Translations under genes and position numbers: made by a program
The notes under the pieces: generated by a model
What the model was told of the DNA's origin: nothing
What the model saw: only the letters and a program-made list of their open reading frames with translations
Database searches by the model: none
Shown: positions 16,940 to 26,326 of the stretch, piece after piece
Numbering within the stretch: the first letter of the stretch is position 1
How the letters are laid out: every line of letters begins with the position of its first letter
Assembly: GCF_002420705.1 (NCBI RefSeq)
Contig: NZ_DIIM01000020.1
Coordinates: 1-64,000, forward strand
From: Sphingobacterium sp. UBA5670
GTDB lineage: Bacteria > Bacteroidota > Bacteroidia > Sphingobacteriales > Sphingobacteriaceae
Length of the DNA: 64,000 bases
Direction of reading: 5' to 3'

Positions 16940-18943
16940 TTACCAAATTTTAATACGTTTATCTACTGGAACAAACATTTTATCTCCATTCTTCGTATCC
17001 CAGGCTTTATGGAAAGCATCCAGATTTATGATTGGAGCAAAAGCGCGATACTGTGCCGGAGAATGTGGATCAGTTTTCACTTGATTGACAACAAACTCAT
17101 CCGTGGTTTTTGTTCGCCAAATAGTCGCCCATGAAAGGAAGAATCGCTGATCCTGCGTAAAACCATCAATTAGTCCAGGATTTCCCTTGTCTTTTAAATA
17201 AAGTTGTAAGGCATCAAAAGCGACTGATGAACCTCCTAAATCGCCTATGTTTTCACCTAGCGTAAAACGACCGTTCACAAAGACACCTGGTACTGGTTCA
17301 TAGGATTCAAATTGACGAACCAAGGCATCAGCTGCTGCTTCAAATTTTGCTTTATCACTATCTGTCCACCAATTGTTCAGATTTCCATTTCCGTCATATT
17401 TTGCACCTTGGTCATCAAATCCATGCGAAAGTTCATGACCAATTACGGCACCTATACCACCGAAATTAACTGCAGCATCTGCTTTGTAATCATAGAATGG
17501 AGGCTGAAGAATAGCCGCGGGAAAGACAATTTCATTAAACAAGGGGCTATAATATGCATTTACTGTCTGTGGTGTCATTCCCCATTCAGACTTATCCACG
17601 GGTTTATCTTGTTTTGCCAAATTTTGAAAAAATGCCCACTTACTCGAAGCTAATACATTTTCATACAGTGATGTGCCAACTTCAAGTTTGCTGTAGTCCT
17701 TCCACTTATCCGGATAACCAATTTTAACTTTAAACTTCGCCAATTTTTCCAGTGCTTTTACTTTCGTGTCATCAGACATCCAAGTTAGACCGTTGATATG
17801 CTGACCAAAAGCTTTGACGAGATAGCTTACAAGCTCCTCCGCATCAGCCTTCGCCTTTGGTGGAAAATTTTCTTTTACATATAATTTCCCCAACAACTCA
17901 CCTGCTATAGAATTAACAAACTCCACTCCGCGCTTATCTAATGCACGCTGTTCCTTCTGCCCTTTTAACTTGCGACCCCAAAAATCAAAATATAGGTCAT
18001 TCAATTCTTGTGTTGTATAGGAAGCCGCATTATTTAAAATATGAAAAGCCAGAATATCCTTGATCACGGATAGATTCTCAGGATTGAAAATTTTGTCTAG
18101 ATTTTCATAGTATTTTATTTCCGGTACAATAACCGTATCTGCTTTAAAACCGACATCCTTTAGATATTTAGCAATATCTATATTCTTTACCATCTTTTTT
18201 AGATCAACTACCGCTACCGGATTATATCGGCCATTTGCATCCCTTGACTGCTCTACAGTTTTAAGATTTGTAGCCAATTGTTTCTCGAAAGCAACAATCT
18301 TTGGCCCCTTTAAATCCTTTGTTCGCTGTCCAGACAAAGAATAAAGTGCAGAAATATAATTTGCATAATCATTTAAGGTCTCTTCATTCTTCTTGTCTTT
18401 TACCTGATAATAGGATCTTCCCAACCCAAGACTTCCTCCACCTAAATACACGGTATTGACATCTGAATTCTTAAGATGGGCGTAAACATAACCACTGAAA
18501 AAAGGATTTCCTCCAATAGGTGCCACTTCGACAAGATATCTATATAAATCATCAAAATTTTTAATCGCAGCGATTTTATGAAGATATGGCTTAACAGGTT
18601 CCAAACCAAGCTTATTACGCGTTTTCATGTCTACGAATGATTTATACAAATCACCGATCTTCTGATTGTCTGTTCCTTTCTGAAACTGGCCAGAAAGCGA
18701 CTCTTGTAAAACCTTTAACGTAGCAATATCTGTATTTTCGCGGAGCTCGTCGAATGATCCCCAACGCGCCTTATCCGAAGGGATTTTCACTGTCTTCATC
18801 CACTGTCCATTTACAAAATTATAAAAGTCATCTTGGGGGCGCACACTTTTATCCATGTAACTTACATTGATTGCATTGTTTTGCGCATGACTTGTCAATG
18901 AACCACAGGCCAGCAGGGCTGCTAGGAGTATGTTTTTTTTCAT
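16940..18943 (-). CDS. M13 family zinc metallopeptidase (PepO/neprilysin-like)
   Basis: A 667-aa secreted endopeptidase. The ATG at 18943 gives a signal peptide (MKKNILLAALLACGSLTSHA); the frame runs 48 codons further upstream but without signal character. The zinc motif HELSH (about residues 500-504) and the third ligand motif NIGDLGG are intact, and the C-terminus ends RIKIW as in neprilysins. It probably degrades oligopeptides in the periplasm. A TAAGTTTG box at 18973-18980 supports the start. Confidence 0.94.
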   Translation of the reverse strand: MKKNILLAALLACGSLTSHAQNNAINVSYMDKSVRPQDDFYNFVNGQWMKTVKIPSDKARWGSFDELRENTDIATLKVLQESLSGQFQKGTDNQKIGDLYKSFVDMKTRNKLGLEPVKPYLHKIAAIKNFDDLYRYLVEVAPIGGNPFFSGYVYAHLKNSDVNTVYLGGGSLGLGRSYYQVKDKKNEETLNDYANYISALYSLSGQRTKDLKGPKIVAFEKQLATNLKTVEQSRDANGRYNPVAVVDLKKMVKNIDIAKYLKDVGFKADTVIVPEIKYYENLDKIFNPENLSVIKDILAFHILNNAASYTTQELNDLYFDFWGRKLKGQKEQRALDKRGVEFVNSIAGELLGKLYVKENFPPKAKADAEELVSYLVKAFGQHINGLTWMSDDTKVKALEKLAKFKVKIGYPDKWKDYSKLEVGTSLYENVLASSKWAFFQNLAKQDKPVDKSEWGMTPQTVNAYYSPLFNEIVFPAAILQPPFYDYKADAAVNFGGIGAVIGHELSHGFDDQGAKYDGNGNLNNWWTDSDKAKFEAAADALVRQFESYEPVPGVFVNGRFTLGENIGDLGGSSVAFDALQLYLKDKGNPGLIDGFTQDQRFFLSWATIWRTKTTDEFVVNQVKTDPHSPAQYRAFAPIINLDAFHKAWDTKNGDKMFVPVDKRIKIW

Positions 18944-18972
18944 ATACAATTTTAGTTTGTTTGTGCTATACA

Positions 18973-18980
18973 CAAACTTA
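18973..18980 (-). promoter_or_regulatory. -7 box (TAAGTTTG) of the M13 peptidase gene
   Basis: TAnnTTTG match 30 bases upstream of ATG 18943, with a candidate TTG about 24 bases further upstream (19005-19007). Confidence 0.5.
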
Positions 18981-19046
18981 ACAAAACTTATTCTATTGTC
19001 GATGCAACAAATAAGGTTCATACTGCAACTAAAATGATACGCTATA

Positions 19047-19256
19047 TTAGGTTTGTGTCTTATTTCGTGTAGATTTACGCAAAACAAGAATAAAAATCAG
19101 TAAAAACAGTGCAACTCCCGCAACCCATATCCACGGATTAGCATACCATAAAGTTCCATTCGCTTCTTTGAGTTTTTGATTTTCTTCAATAGGAACCTGG
19201 CCATTCAGCAAAAATACTGAAAACACAGCGAAACAAAACAAAGCAGTCTTTTTCAT
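19047..19256 (-). CDS. Small membrane protein (signal peptide plus one helix)
   Basis: A 69-aa protein: signal peptide (MKKTALFCFAVFSVFLLNGQ), a short polar EENQKLKEANG segment, one transmembrane helix (WVAGVALFLLIFILVL) and a basic tail. It sits 103 bp upstream of the M13 peptidase gene on the same strand. No family recognised. It is likely real because of the complete N-in signal and helix pattern. Confidence 0.6.
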   Translation of the reverse strand: MKKTALFCFAVFSVFLLNGQVPIEENQKLKEANGTLWYANPWIWVAGVALFLLIFILVLRKSTRNKTQT

Positions 19257-19317
19257 ATCAATTCACTTCAATATAAATAGAATGCTTTTTTGAATAGTTT
19301 TGTTTGAATAAAAGTAA

Positions 19318-20259
19318 TTATCCTTGTTTGATTTCCCCAAGATGAATAACATCTTTGAGGTCAAAAGGCGTTTCCTGGTACACAAAATAATTCAGCCAAT
19401 TATTGAACAACAAATTTGCATGGCTTGTCCAGCGAACCAAAGGACGATTGTCAGGATTATCATCCACATAATAATTTACAGGCATGGAAATCGGCTGGGC
19501 TTTTTCCAAATCTCTTTTATATTCTTCGTCTAGTGTAAAAGGTGCATATTCTGAATGTCCAGTCAAATAAAACTCCCGCCCGCCACGGGATGAAGCAATG
19601 GCAATACCTGCTTCGGGAGATTCTGAGAGAATTTCCAAACCATCCTTGGCCAAGAGATCATCTTTTTCAACAGTGGTATGACGACTATGGGGAATAAAGA
19701 ATTCATCATCAAATCCGCGGAATAAAGGATGTCTTTTATCCAAAGCTGTGTGTTTGAATACACCAAAAAGCTTTTCCTCCAAAGGCTTCTTCTCTACGCC
19801 ATAAAAGTGATATAATGCTGCTTGGGAAGCCCAGCAGATATACAAACTGGAGGTTACATGCGTTCTCGCCCAATCAAAGATCGTCTGGATTTCATTCCAA
19901 TAAGTCACCTCTTCAAAAGCGACCATTTCAACCGGAGCACCTGTAATGATCATACCATCGTAGAAGTTTTCCTTTACCTCAGTCAGGCTCTTATAAAACA
20001 TTTCCAAATGCTCCTCTGGCGTATTCTTTGATACGTGTGTTTCAAGTCGTAAAAACTCCATTTCCACCTGCAAAGGGTTATTAGAGAGCAAACGGATAAA
20101 ATCTGTCTCAGTCGTAATTTTAAGGGGCATTAAGTTAAGTACTAACACACGTAGTGGTCTAATATCTTGCTCATTTGCTCTTAAATCGCTCATGACAAAT
20201 ATATTTTCCTTTTTCAACAGCTCAATGGCAGGAAGGTTATTAGGAAGTTTGACGGGCAT
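19318..20259 (-). CDS. metA: Homoserine O-acyltransferase MetA (predicted acetyl-CoA-specific)
   Basis: Acylates homoserine for methionine synthesis, 313 aa. The start at 20259 (MPVKLPNNLPA) is fixed by AAGGAG nine bases upstream and matches the family N-terminus. Cys142 (YICWASQAA) is the nucleophile, Lys47 and the HSEYAPF histidine/glutamate complete the site. Residue 111 is Glu (GAPVE), which in studied MetA enzymes marks acetyl-CoA use, whereas succinyl-specific enzymes have Gly. No SAM riboswitch is visible in the 113-bp gap upstream. A weak TAATTTTG box lies at 20289-20296. Confidence 0.92.
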   Translation of the reverse strand: MPVKLPNNLPAIELLKKENIFVMSDLRANEQDIRPLRVLVLNLMPLKITTETDFIRLLSNNPLQVEMEFLRLETHVSKNTPEEHLEMFYKSLTEVKENFYDGMIITGAPVEMVAFEEVTYWNEIQTIFDWARTHVTSSLYICWASQAALYHFYGVEKKPLEEKLFGVFKHTALDKRHPLFRGFDDEFFIPHSRHTTVEKDDLLAKDGLEILSESPEAGIAIASSRGGREFYLTGHSEYAPFTLDEEYKRDLEKAQPISMPVNYYVDDNPDNRPLVRWTSHANLLFNNWLNYFVYQETPFDLKDVIHLGEIKQG

Positions 20260-20268
20260 AGATAATTT

Positions 20269-20274
20269 CTCCTT
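20269..20274 (-). promoter_or_regulatory. Shine-Dalgarno AAGGAG deciding the metA start
   Basis: Purine-rich site nine bases upstream of ATG 20259; it excludes the in-frame codons seven residues earlier. Confidence 0.7.
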
Positions 20275-20288
20275 ATACAATTAGCATG

Positions 20289-20296
20289 CAAAATTA
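20289..20296 (-). promoter_or_regulatory. -7 box (TAATTTTG) of metA
   Basis: TAnnTTTG match 30 bases upstream of the MetA start; no clear -33 TTG. Confidence 0.4.
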
Positions 20297-20372
20297 GCAA
20301 GAAAATGCCGGAAATGCTAAATGAAACATAAATTATCTTCCATTATCTTGCTATCCTCACTATGCGTAAAAT

Positions 20373-20903
20373 CTATTCCCTACTCAATTCCAGTAGTGAT
20401 TTTCGGAATTTCTGCGACCCGAAATTCATACCGCCTACATGCTTATTGACTAGCTTACCAGCTTTATCCAATATAATTGTTGTCGGTATACTTTTGGTAT
20501 TCAGTGCATTTGGTAATGCTGAATTCAATTGATACAATGGTAAGCTATATTTACGTTTGGCTAAAAATTTGCCCGAAGCCTTAAGATTTCCATCAATATC
20601 AACAGACAGAAAAACAATTTTATTGTTGCCGCTAAAGTCCTTATACAACTGATCCAATGAGGGCATTTCTGCCAGGCAAGGGGGACACCATGTTGCCCAT
20701 AGATTAATGATCACCACTTTACCCTTAAGCTGGTTTAGACTCACGATGTTATTTTGACTGTCCCTAAAACTAAGATCATATCGTTCGACCCAAGTGTCAC
20801 CCACCCTATCTGAAACAATCACTTTCTTCGCTTGCCCAAGATAGGGCATACAAAACAATAAACTCATCAACAAAAGAATCCAATACTTACTTCTTTTACC
20901 CAT
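20373..20903 (-). CDS. TlpA-like thioredoxin-fold protein
   Basis: A 176-aa periplasmic thioredoxin-fold protein with signal peptide (YWILLLMSLLFCMPY) and the redox motif WCPPC (Cys73/Cys76, in NLWATWCPPCLAEMP). The GKVVIINLWATWC strand and the SIPTTIILDK cis-proline segment are typical of the TlpA/ResA/DsbE group. It probably reduces disulfides in cytochrome c maturation or other envelope proteins. It is not linked to a thiol-supplying partner here. Confidence 0.9.
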   Translation of the reverse strand: MGKRSKYWILLLMSLLFCMPYLGQAKKVIVSDRVGDTWVERYDLSFRDSQNNIVSLNQLKGKVVIINLWATWCPPCLAEMPSLDQLYKDFSGNNKIVFLSVDIDGNLKASGKFLAKRKYSLPLYQLNSALPNALNTKSIPTTIILDKAGKLVNKHVGGMNFGSQKFRKSLLELSRE

Positions 20904-21113
20904 ATAGAACGATTTTTAGCTATAAACTTCTATATAACGCCAATAACTTCATTTGATTGCTTCAACCAAATCAAAATACATGATTTAATGCTTTTTCTTT
21001 ACATCATTGCCAACCTAAATTCGAGCTTGGATACAAAAGATAAAGACGTATGTGTAAAAGATATTACAAACAAATTTAGCGGTATGTATATTATATACTA
21101 TGAAAATAAGTAA

Positions 21114-23888
21114 ATGAATATGAGCAAAGAGAAATCAATACGAGAAATTGAAATTAACGGAAAAGTTTATCATTATAATTCCATTAAGGACCTTCCTGAA
21201 GGCAGTATCAGTCACTTACCCTTTAGCATCCGAATATTATTGGAGAATGTTTTACGCAATCACGATGGATTCAGTATCACGGATGAGCATGTTAACACGC
21301 TGATCAACTGGTCGCCTCAGCCTGTAGACAAAGATATCCCCTTCAAGCCGGCCCGGATTTTAATGCAAGATTTTACAGGAGTGCCTGCTGTTGTCGATAT
21401 GGCATCTTTACGTGCGGAATTTATCCGTCACGGCAAGGATGGACAGAAAATAAATCCTGCCATCCCTGTAGATCTAGTGATTGACCACTCCGTTCAGGTA
21501 GATTACTTTGGAACTGAATATTCTTATGATAAAAATGTCGCTTTGGAATATGAACGCAACCGTGAACGTTATGAACTCCTTAAATGGGCGCAAAAAGGAT
21601 TGAAAAACTTTACCGTTGTCCCTCCTGGGATGGGTATTTGCCATCAGGTAAACTTGGAATATTTGGCAAAAGGTGTAATTGAGCGTGACAACTGGCTTTT
21701 TCCGGACACGCTGGTTGGCACAGACTCTCATACTCCAATGGTCAATGGCATTGGTGTATTGGGCTGGGGAGTTGGCGGTATCGAAGCGGAAGCTGCTATG
21801 CTTGGACAGCCTATTTTCTTCACCTGTCCAGAAGTAATCGGCCTTAAGCTCACCGGCAAAATACCCGATATATGCACTGCAACGGATATGGTACTTTCAA
21901 TCACGAAAATACTCCGTGATAAAGGCGTTGTTGGCAAATTTGTAGAAGTATTTGGAGAAGGGTTAGATACTTTGTCTGTAACCGACCGTGCGACAATATC
22001 AAATATGTCCCCAGAATTTGGCTGTACCGTGACCTATTTTCCGATTGATGACCGCACACTGGAATACATGCATAGCACCAATAGAAGTGTAGAACAAATT
22101 AAAATTGTTGAAGATTATTGTAAGAGTAATTTACTCTGGCGTACAGGCAGAGAGGAAATTCAATACTCTTCACTCGTTGAATTTGATTTGTCCAGTTTAG
22201 AGCCTACAGTCTCTGGTCCCAAGCGGCCACAAGATAAAATACTCGTTAAAGATTTGAACAATAAGTTTTCGCAACTCTTAGACAGTGAACATCATCGCCA
22301 ATATGTTCCTGTTCTACAACGTTCGGAGTCTGCCTGGCTCGCCGATGGAGGTTCTGGTACAGAATTTACCTTTGGTAAAGTACCTGTTGAGCACAATTCA
22401 CCGCATGAAGTCATTCAGGAGTCTATTCATGCTGTTCGGATCAAACACAATCACAAGGAATATATTGTGAGCGACGGAAGCATTGCTATTGCTGCGATTA
22501 CGAGCTGCACTAATACTTCAAATCCTACCGTCATGATCGGTGCAGGTTTATTGGCACGCAATGCCATTGAGCGCGGGCTCCGTACGAAATCCTGGGTAAA
22601 GACCTCTTTAGCTCCCGGTTCAAAAGTCGTTACGCAATATCTAGAAAGATCGGGGCTCAGTGCAGACCTTGATGCACTCCGTTTTCATACTGTCGGCTAC
22701 GGTTGTACCTCTTGTATTGGCAATTCGGGTCCCCTACCACCTCAAATTGCAGAAGCTGTAGAAAAAGGTGAATTGATCGTTGCTTCGGTGCTTTCCGGGA
22801 ATCGAAACTTTGAGGCACGTGTGCATCCCCAGGTAAAAATGAATTTCCTGATGTCGCCGATGCTTGTCGTCGCCTACGCACTGGTTGGAAGGGTCGATAT
22901 TAACCTCCTTGAGGAACCGCTCGATTATGATCCCAACGGCCAACCCGTTTATCTGAAAGATATCTGGCCAAGTCGGGAGGATATTCTTCGGACTGTTAAT
23001 GAATGTGTCAAGCAATCTGATTTTCAGGAAGTCTACGATGTGATTTTTGATGGATCAACAGATTGGCAGGAGCTCGAAGTGAACCTTGATCAAAATTATC
23101 AATGGGACAATACCTCCACATACATCAAAGAATCGCCATTTTTTGAAAATCTACAGGCTGTACCAGATCCTATTCAGGATATTCAACGCGCACGGGTGCT
23201 ACTCTATTTAGGCGATTCAGTCACAACTGACCATATCTCTCCGGCCGGCTCATTCAAAGAAGATACAGCTGCCGGACAATACCTCCAATCACATGAGGTC
23301 AATAAAGAAGATTTTAATTCCTATGGTTCCAGACGTGGAAACCATGAAGTCATGATGCGTGGCACATTTGCAAATGTGCGTATTAAAAACAAAATTACGG
23401 ATCGTGAAGGGGGATTTAGCCGCTACCTCCCAACTAATGAGATTAAAACGGTCTATGAAACCGCAATGGCATACCGAAAAGACCATACGCCCCTCATCGT
23501 ATTGGCTGGAAAAGAATATGGCTCAGGTTCTTCAAGAGATTGGGCAGCAAAAGGAACGTTCTTGCTTGGTGTGCGTGCAGTAATTGCAGAAAGCTTCGAA
23601 CGCATACACCGTAGCAATCTCGTCGGTATGGGCGTAGCTCCACTTGTATTTATCAATGACGAAAATGCAGAGAAATTAGGGCTGGACGGAACAGAGGTCT
23701 ATAACATCACAGGTCTCGCAACGGATTTAACACCACATAAACTCCTAACCGTCACCGCTACTCATGAAAATGGAAAAATAACCACATTTCAGGTGAAAGC
23801 AAGACTTGACTCTGCAATAGAAATAGAGTACTTTAAAAATGATGGCATTCTACAATACGTTCTCCGCCAGTACCTGAAGAACAACTAG
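21114..23888 (+). CDS. acnA: Aconitate hydratase
   Basis: Citrate/isocitrate isomerase of the TCA cycle, 924 aa, of the AcnA/IRP type. The [4Fe-4S] cluster ligands sit in SCTNTSNPTVM (about 463) and GCTSCIGNSG (about 530-533). The N-terminal domain has the GTDSHTPMVNGIGVLGWGVGG block and the swivel domain has GKEYGSGSSRDWAAKG. The gene is followed by a terminator. Two close ATGs (21114 and 21120) are possible; I use the first. Confidence 0.97.
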   Translation: MNMSKEKSIREIEINGKVYHYNSIKDLPEGSISHLPFSIRILLENVLRNHDGFSITDEHVNTLINWSPQPVDKDIPFKPARILMQDFTGVPAVVDMASLRAEFIRHGKDGQKINPAIPVDLVIDHSVQVDYFGTEYSYDKNVALEYERNRERYELLKWAQKGLKNFTVVPPGMGICHQVNLEYLAKGVIERDNWLFPDTLVGTDSHTPMVNGIGVLGWGVGGIEAEAAMLGQPIFFTCPEVIGLKLTGKIPDICTATDMVLSITKILRDKGVVGKFVEVFGEGLDTLSVTDRATISNMSPEFGCTVTYFPIDDRTLEYMHSTNRSVEQIKIVEDYCKSNLLWRTGREEIQYSSLVEFDLSSLEPTVSGPKRPQDKILVKDLNNKFSQLLDSEHHRQYVPVLQRSESAWLADGGSGTEFTFGKVPVEHNSPHEVIQESIHAVRIKHNHKEYIVSDGSIAIAAITSCTNTSNPTVMIGAGLLARNAIERGLRTKSWVKTSLAPGSKVVTQYLERSGLSADLDALRFHTVGYGCTSCIGNSGPLPPQIAEAVEKGELIVASVLSGNRNFEARVHPQVKMNFLMSPMLVVAYALVGRVDINLLEEPLDYDPNGQPVYLKDIWPSREDILRTVNECVKQSDFQEVYDVIFDGSTDWQELEVNLDQNYQWDNTSTYIKESPFFENLQAVPDPIQDIQRARVLLYLGDSVTTDHISPAGSFKEDTAAGQYLQSHEVNKEDFNSYGSRRGNHEVMMRGTFANVRIKNKITDREGGFSRYLPTNEIKTVYETAMAYRKDHTPLIVLAGKEYGSGSSRDWAAKGTFLLGVRAVIAESFERIHRSNLVGMGVAPLVFINDENAEKLGLDGTEVYNITGLATDLTPHKLLTVTATHENGKITTFQVKARLDSAIEIEYFKNDGILQYVLRQYLKNN

Positions 23889-23924
23889 TTGGAATCAACT
23901 AAAATTTGAGCGAATAAAAAAGTA

Positions 23925-23952
23925 AAGGGCACACTAAAAAGGTGCCCTTTTA
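23925..23952 (+). terminator. Terminator of acnA
   Basis: Nine-base-pair stem (AAAGGGCAC with complement) and T-tail. Confidence 0.8.
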
Positions 23953-24062
23953 CAACCTATATAAAAACCTACCAGAGTTCTAAAAAGCTTTAGCGGAGTC
24001 CTTAATACACTATAGGATTATGTTGTATGGCTAAGTCAAAAATAATTGTAAAATTTCACCTT

Positions 24063-24078
24063 TTTTATCCCTGAAATC
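24063..24078. repeat. 16-bp inverted repeat, left copy
   Basis: TTTTATCCCTGAAATC, exactly complementary to 24802-24817. The pair flanks the pentapeptide gene, 110 bp upstream of its start and 47 bp past its stop. This copy also contains the self-complementary CCTGAAATCAGG (24070-24081). The rest of 23953-24188 shows no other feature. Confidence 0.6.
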
Positions 24079-24188
24079 AGGTATTTTAAGCCGGTGCGAT
24101 AACACAGGTGTAGACATCAATATAAAATCAAATCATTCAAGGGAATTGTGTATTTTCGCATAAATAAAGGCCAATACCACGATAACGA

Positions 24189-24755
24189 ATGGAAGAACTT
24201 GTCGAACAAACAATCACTAAACAAACTTTTACAGATGAACTGAGGCAGGTTCGGGAATTCTACAAATGCACTTTCGAGCAATGTGATTTCCAAAATGCTG
24301 CGCTCGTCGACTTAATCTTTACAAATTGCGAATTCAAAGCCTGCAACCTATCAAATGTCATTTTAAAAGGCACTCAATTGGATCATGTTGTTTTTAATCA
24401 CTGTAAAATCTTAGGCGTCCAATTTAATGACTGCAGTTCGTTTTCATTTCATGTCAATTTCAGCAATTCCATTTTGGATTATTCTTCTTTTTTTGAAAGA
24501 AATATGAAAAAATTCCTGTTTGAAAATTGCTCGCTACAGCATGTAGATTTTGAAAAGGCTAACCTGCAACAGGCGATCTTTAAAAATACCAATCTCTTAA
24601 ATGCTCGCTTTATACAAAGCAATCTTGAAGGCTGCGATTTTCGCTCGTCAATCAATATCCAGCTAGATCCAGAATCCAACCGTATGAAAAAGAGCAAGTT
24701 TTGTCAGGAACAGCTCCCAGGGCTATTGCTCAAATATCAGCTGGCTATCGACTAA
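24189..24755 (+). CDS. Pentapeptide-repeat protein
   Basis: A 188-aa protein of right-handed quadrilateral beta-helix type with A(D/N)LXX-like repeats visible as CTFEQCDFQN, TNCEFKACNLSNVIL, NCSLQHVDFEKANLQQAIF and NTNLLNARFIQSNLEGCDF, interrupted in the middle by a non-canonical segment. It resembles DNA-gyrase-protecting Qnr/MfpA folds in outline, but family membership is not proven. It is an isolated gene, closely flanked by a 16-bp inverted repeat. Confidence 0.85.
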   Translation: MEELVEQTITKQTFTDELRQVREFYKCTFEQCDFQNAALVDLIFTNCEFKACNLSNVILKGTQLDHVVFNHCKILGVQFNDCSSFSFHVNFSNSILDYSSFFERNMKKFLFENCSLQHVDFEKANLQQAIFKNTNLLNARFIQSNLEGCDFRSSINIQLDPESNRMKKSKFCQEQLPGLLLKYQLAID

Positions 24756-24801
24756 TTATCAGCTTACGGTTATCATTTACTTATAAGATCGATAAATAAC
24801 G

Positions 24802-24817
24802 GATTTCAGGGATAAAA
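24802..24817. repeat. 16-bp inverted repeat, right copy
   Basis: GATTTCAGGGATAAAA, the reverse complement of 24063-24078, 46 bases upstream of the WG-repeat gene start. Confidence 0.6.
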
Positions 24818-24862
24818 CTCTTTATTTTGAATCAAGATATTTGCCATTCAAAGTTTAAGAAG

Positions 24863-26248
24863 ATGAAAAAAATATTCCTATCATTTGCGGCGATCCTGGC
24901 GACGAGTTCATTGTCATTTGCACAAATCAGCAAAGCATTTAAAATCAACTATGCCATTGTATATTCCACTGAGCAAACAGATGACGCACAAGAGACTCCT
25001 GTTTCTATCTACGAAGCTTACGTTAATAAGGATAAAATAAAGGTTGTGTCAACTTCCGGAGACAGTGAAGAATCTGTCTTCCTTGTTAAAAAAAATGAAG
25101 AGCAATCAGTTATTCTATACCCAGGACTGGCAAAATACGTTGTAAAAGAAAATGAACTCAGTCCATACGAAATCAAACTCATTTCAAATCAGACGAAAAT
25201 AATTGCTGGTTATCCATGCAAACTAGCTCAGATCGAAATTCCTGTTTCTGGAGATAACGATGAAAACGGCACTTTGTCCATTTGGTATAGCGATAAATTA
25301 CCGTCTACCTACTGGGAAGGATTTGAGCTCTTTAAAAAAGTCCCCGGAGCGGTACTGCAGCTTACAACACCTCTTGGTATGAATATGATTGCTCAAAGTG
25401 TCGCAGATAGCCAATTGGAGGAAAAGGATTTTATCATTCCTGAAGATTATGAGCAGGTAGCCTCCATTGATGAGGAAGAAGAAGATTCCACTGCTAGCAA
25501 TCAAATTGCCGAAAACCTCTATTTATTTGAGGACGCCGCAACCAATCTTGTGGGCCTGGAAGATAATGAACAAAAAGCGATCGTGCCTGCACAATATCTA
25601 TACATTGCGCCATTTGTGGGAGACCTCAGTGTGGTACAATATAAAAACGAAAAATATGGAGCCATTGACTTAACAGGTAAAACCATCATTCCGTTTCAAT
25701 ACGATTATTTGGGATATGACGATCAACTTGGACAACTAGTTTTTGGACTAAACGAGAAATATGGGGTCATGGACAAAGCTGGTAAAATTTTAATTGCAGC
25801 AAATTATGAAATGATATCATTTATCAATGGAGGTTATGCGGTATTTCAGATGAAAGATAAATATGGTATTTTAAACCAAGCGGGCAAAATAGTAGTTCCA
25901 GCAACCTATAGCTATATATCTGAAAATAATTCGACCCATTTCGTCAGTATCGAAAACGACAAGTACAACCTGGCTGAAATAAAAACAAACAAAATCACTG
26001 CCCCTGCCTTTGATTTCATTTCCATCACAGAAGAGCCTACTCTTTTCCTGGCGAGCAAAGATGGAAAATATGGTTATTTAGATGGGCAGGGAAAAACTGC
26101 TATTCCATTTATCTATAGTGGGGCCACAGCTTTTAGTGATGGCGTAGCTTCTGTATCACTGGAGAATTCAGATGATGTAATTTTGATTAATACAAAAGGT
26201 GAACGTGTAGAAGTCGATGCGGCAGCCGAGGCCGCGGAATCAATTTAA
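24863..26248 (+). CDS. WG-repeat protein with signal peptide
   Basis: A 461-aa secreted protein. The ATG at 24863 gives a clean signal peptide (MKKIFLSFAAILATSSLSFA); the frame opens 12 codons earlier without it. An N-terminal beta domain (about residues 25-190) is followed by at least five WG-like repeats around YGAIDLTGKTIIPFQYD, YGVMDKAGKILIAANYE, YGILNQAGKIVVPATYS and YGYLDGQGKTAIPF. WG proteins are common in Bacteroidota; function unknown. A terminator follows. Confidence 0.88.
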   Translation: MKKIFLSFAAILATSSLSFAQISKAFKINYAIVYSTEQTDDAQETPVSIYEAYVNKDKIKVVSTSGDSEESVFLVKKNEEQSVILYPGLAKYVVKENELSPYEIKLISNQTKIIAGYPCKLAQIEIPVSGDNDENGTLSIWYSDKLPSTYWEGFELFKKVPGAVLQLTTPLGMNMIAQSVADSQLEEKDFIIPEDYEQVASIDEEEEDSTASNQIAENLYLFEDAATNLVGLEDNEQKAIVPAQYLYIAPFVGDLSVVQYKNEKYGAIDLTGKTIIPFQYDYLGYDDQLGQLVFGLNEKYGVMDKAGKILIAANYEMISFINGGYAVFQMKDKYGILNQAGKIVVPATYSYISENNSTHFVSIENDKYNLAEIKTNKITAPAFDFISITEEPTLFLASKDGKYGYLDGQGKTAIPFIYSGATAFSDGVASVSLENSDDVILINTKGERVEVDAAAEAAESI

Positions 26249-26250
26249 AC

Positions 26251-26286
26251 AAAAAAGGCTAGCAATTTAAATTGCTAGCCTTTTTT
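26251..26286 (+). terminator. Terminator after the WG-repeat gene
   Basis: A perfect 36-bp palindrome with A-run and T-run flanks. Confidence 0.85.
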
Positions 26287-26326
26287 GTTTATGTCCTGAA
26301 TGATCAACGGATAATCATACCATGGC

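Noticed and set aside
20260..20372. SAM riboswitch upstream of metA
   Set aside because: The gap is 113 bp and contains no SAM-I-like stems or core motif.
24189..24755. Established fluoroquinolone-resistance qnr gene
   Set aside because: Only the pentapeptide pattern is shared; the repeats and termini do not match a known Qnr.
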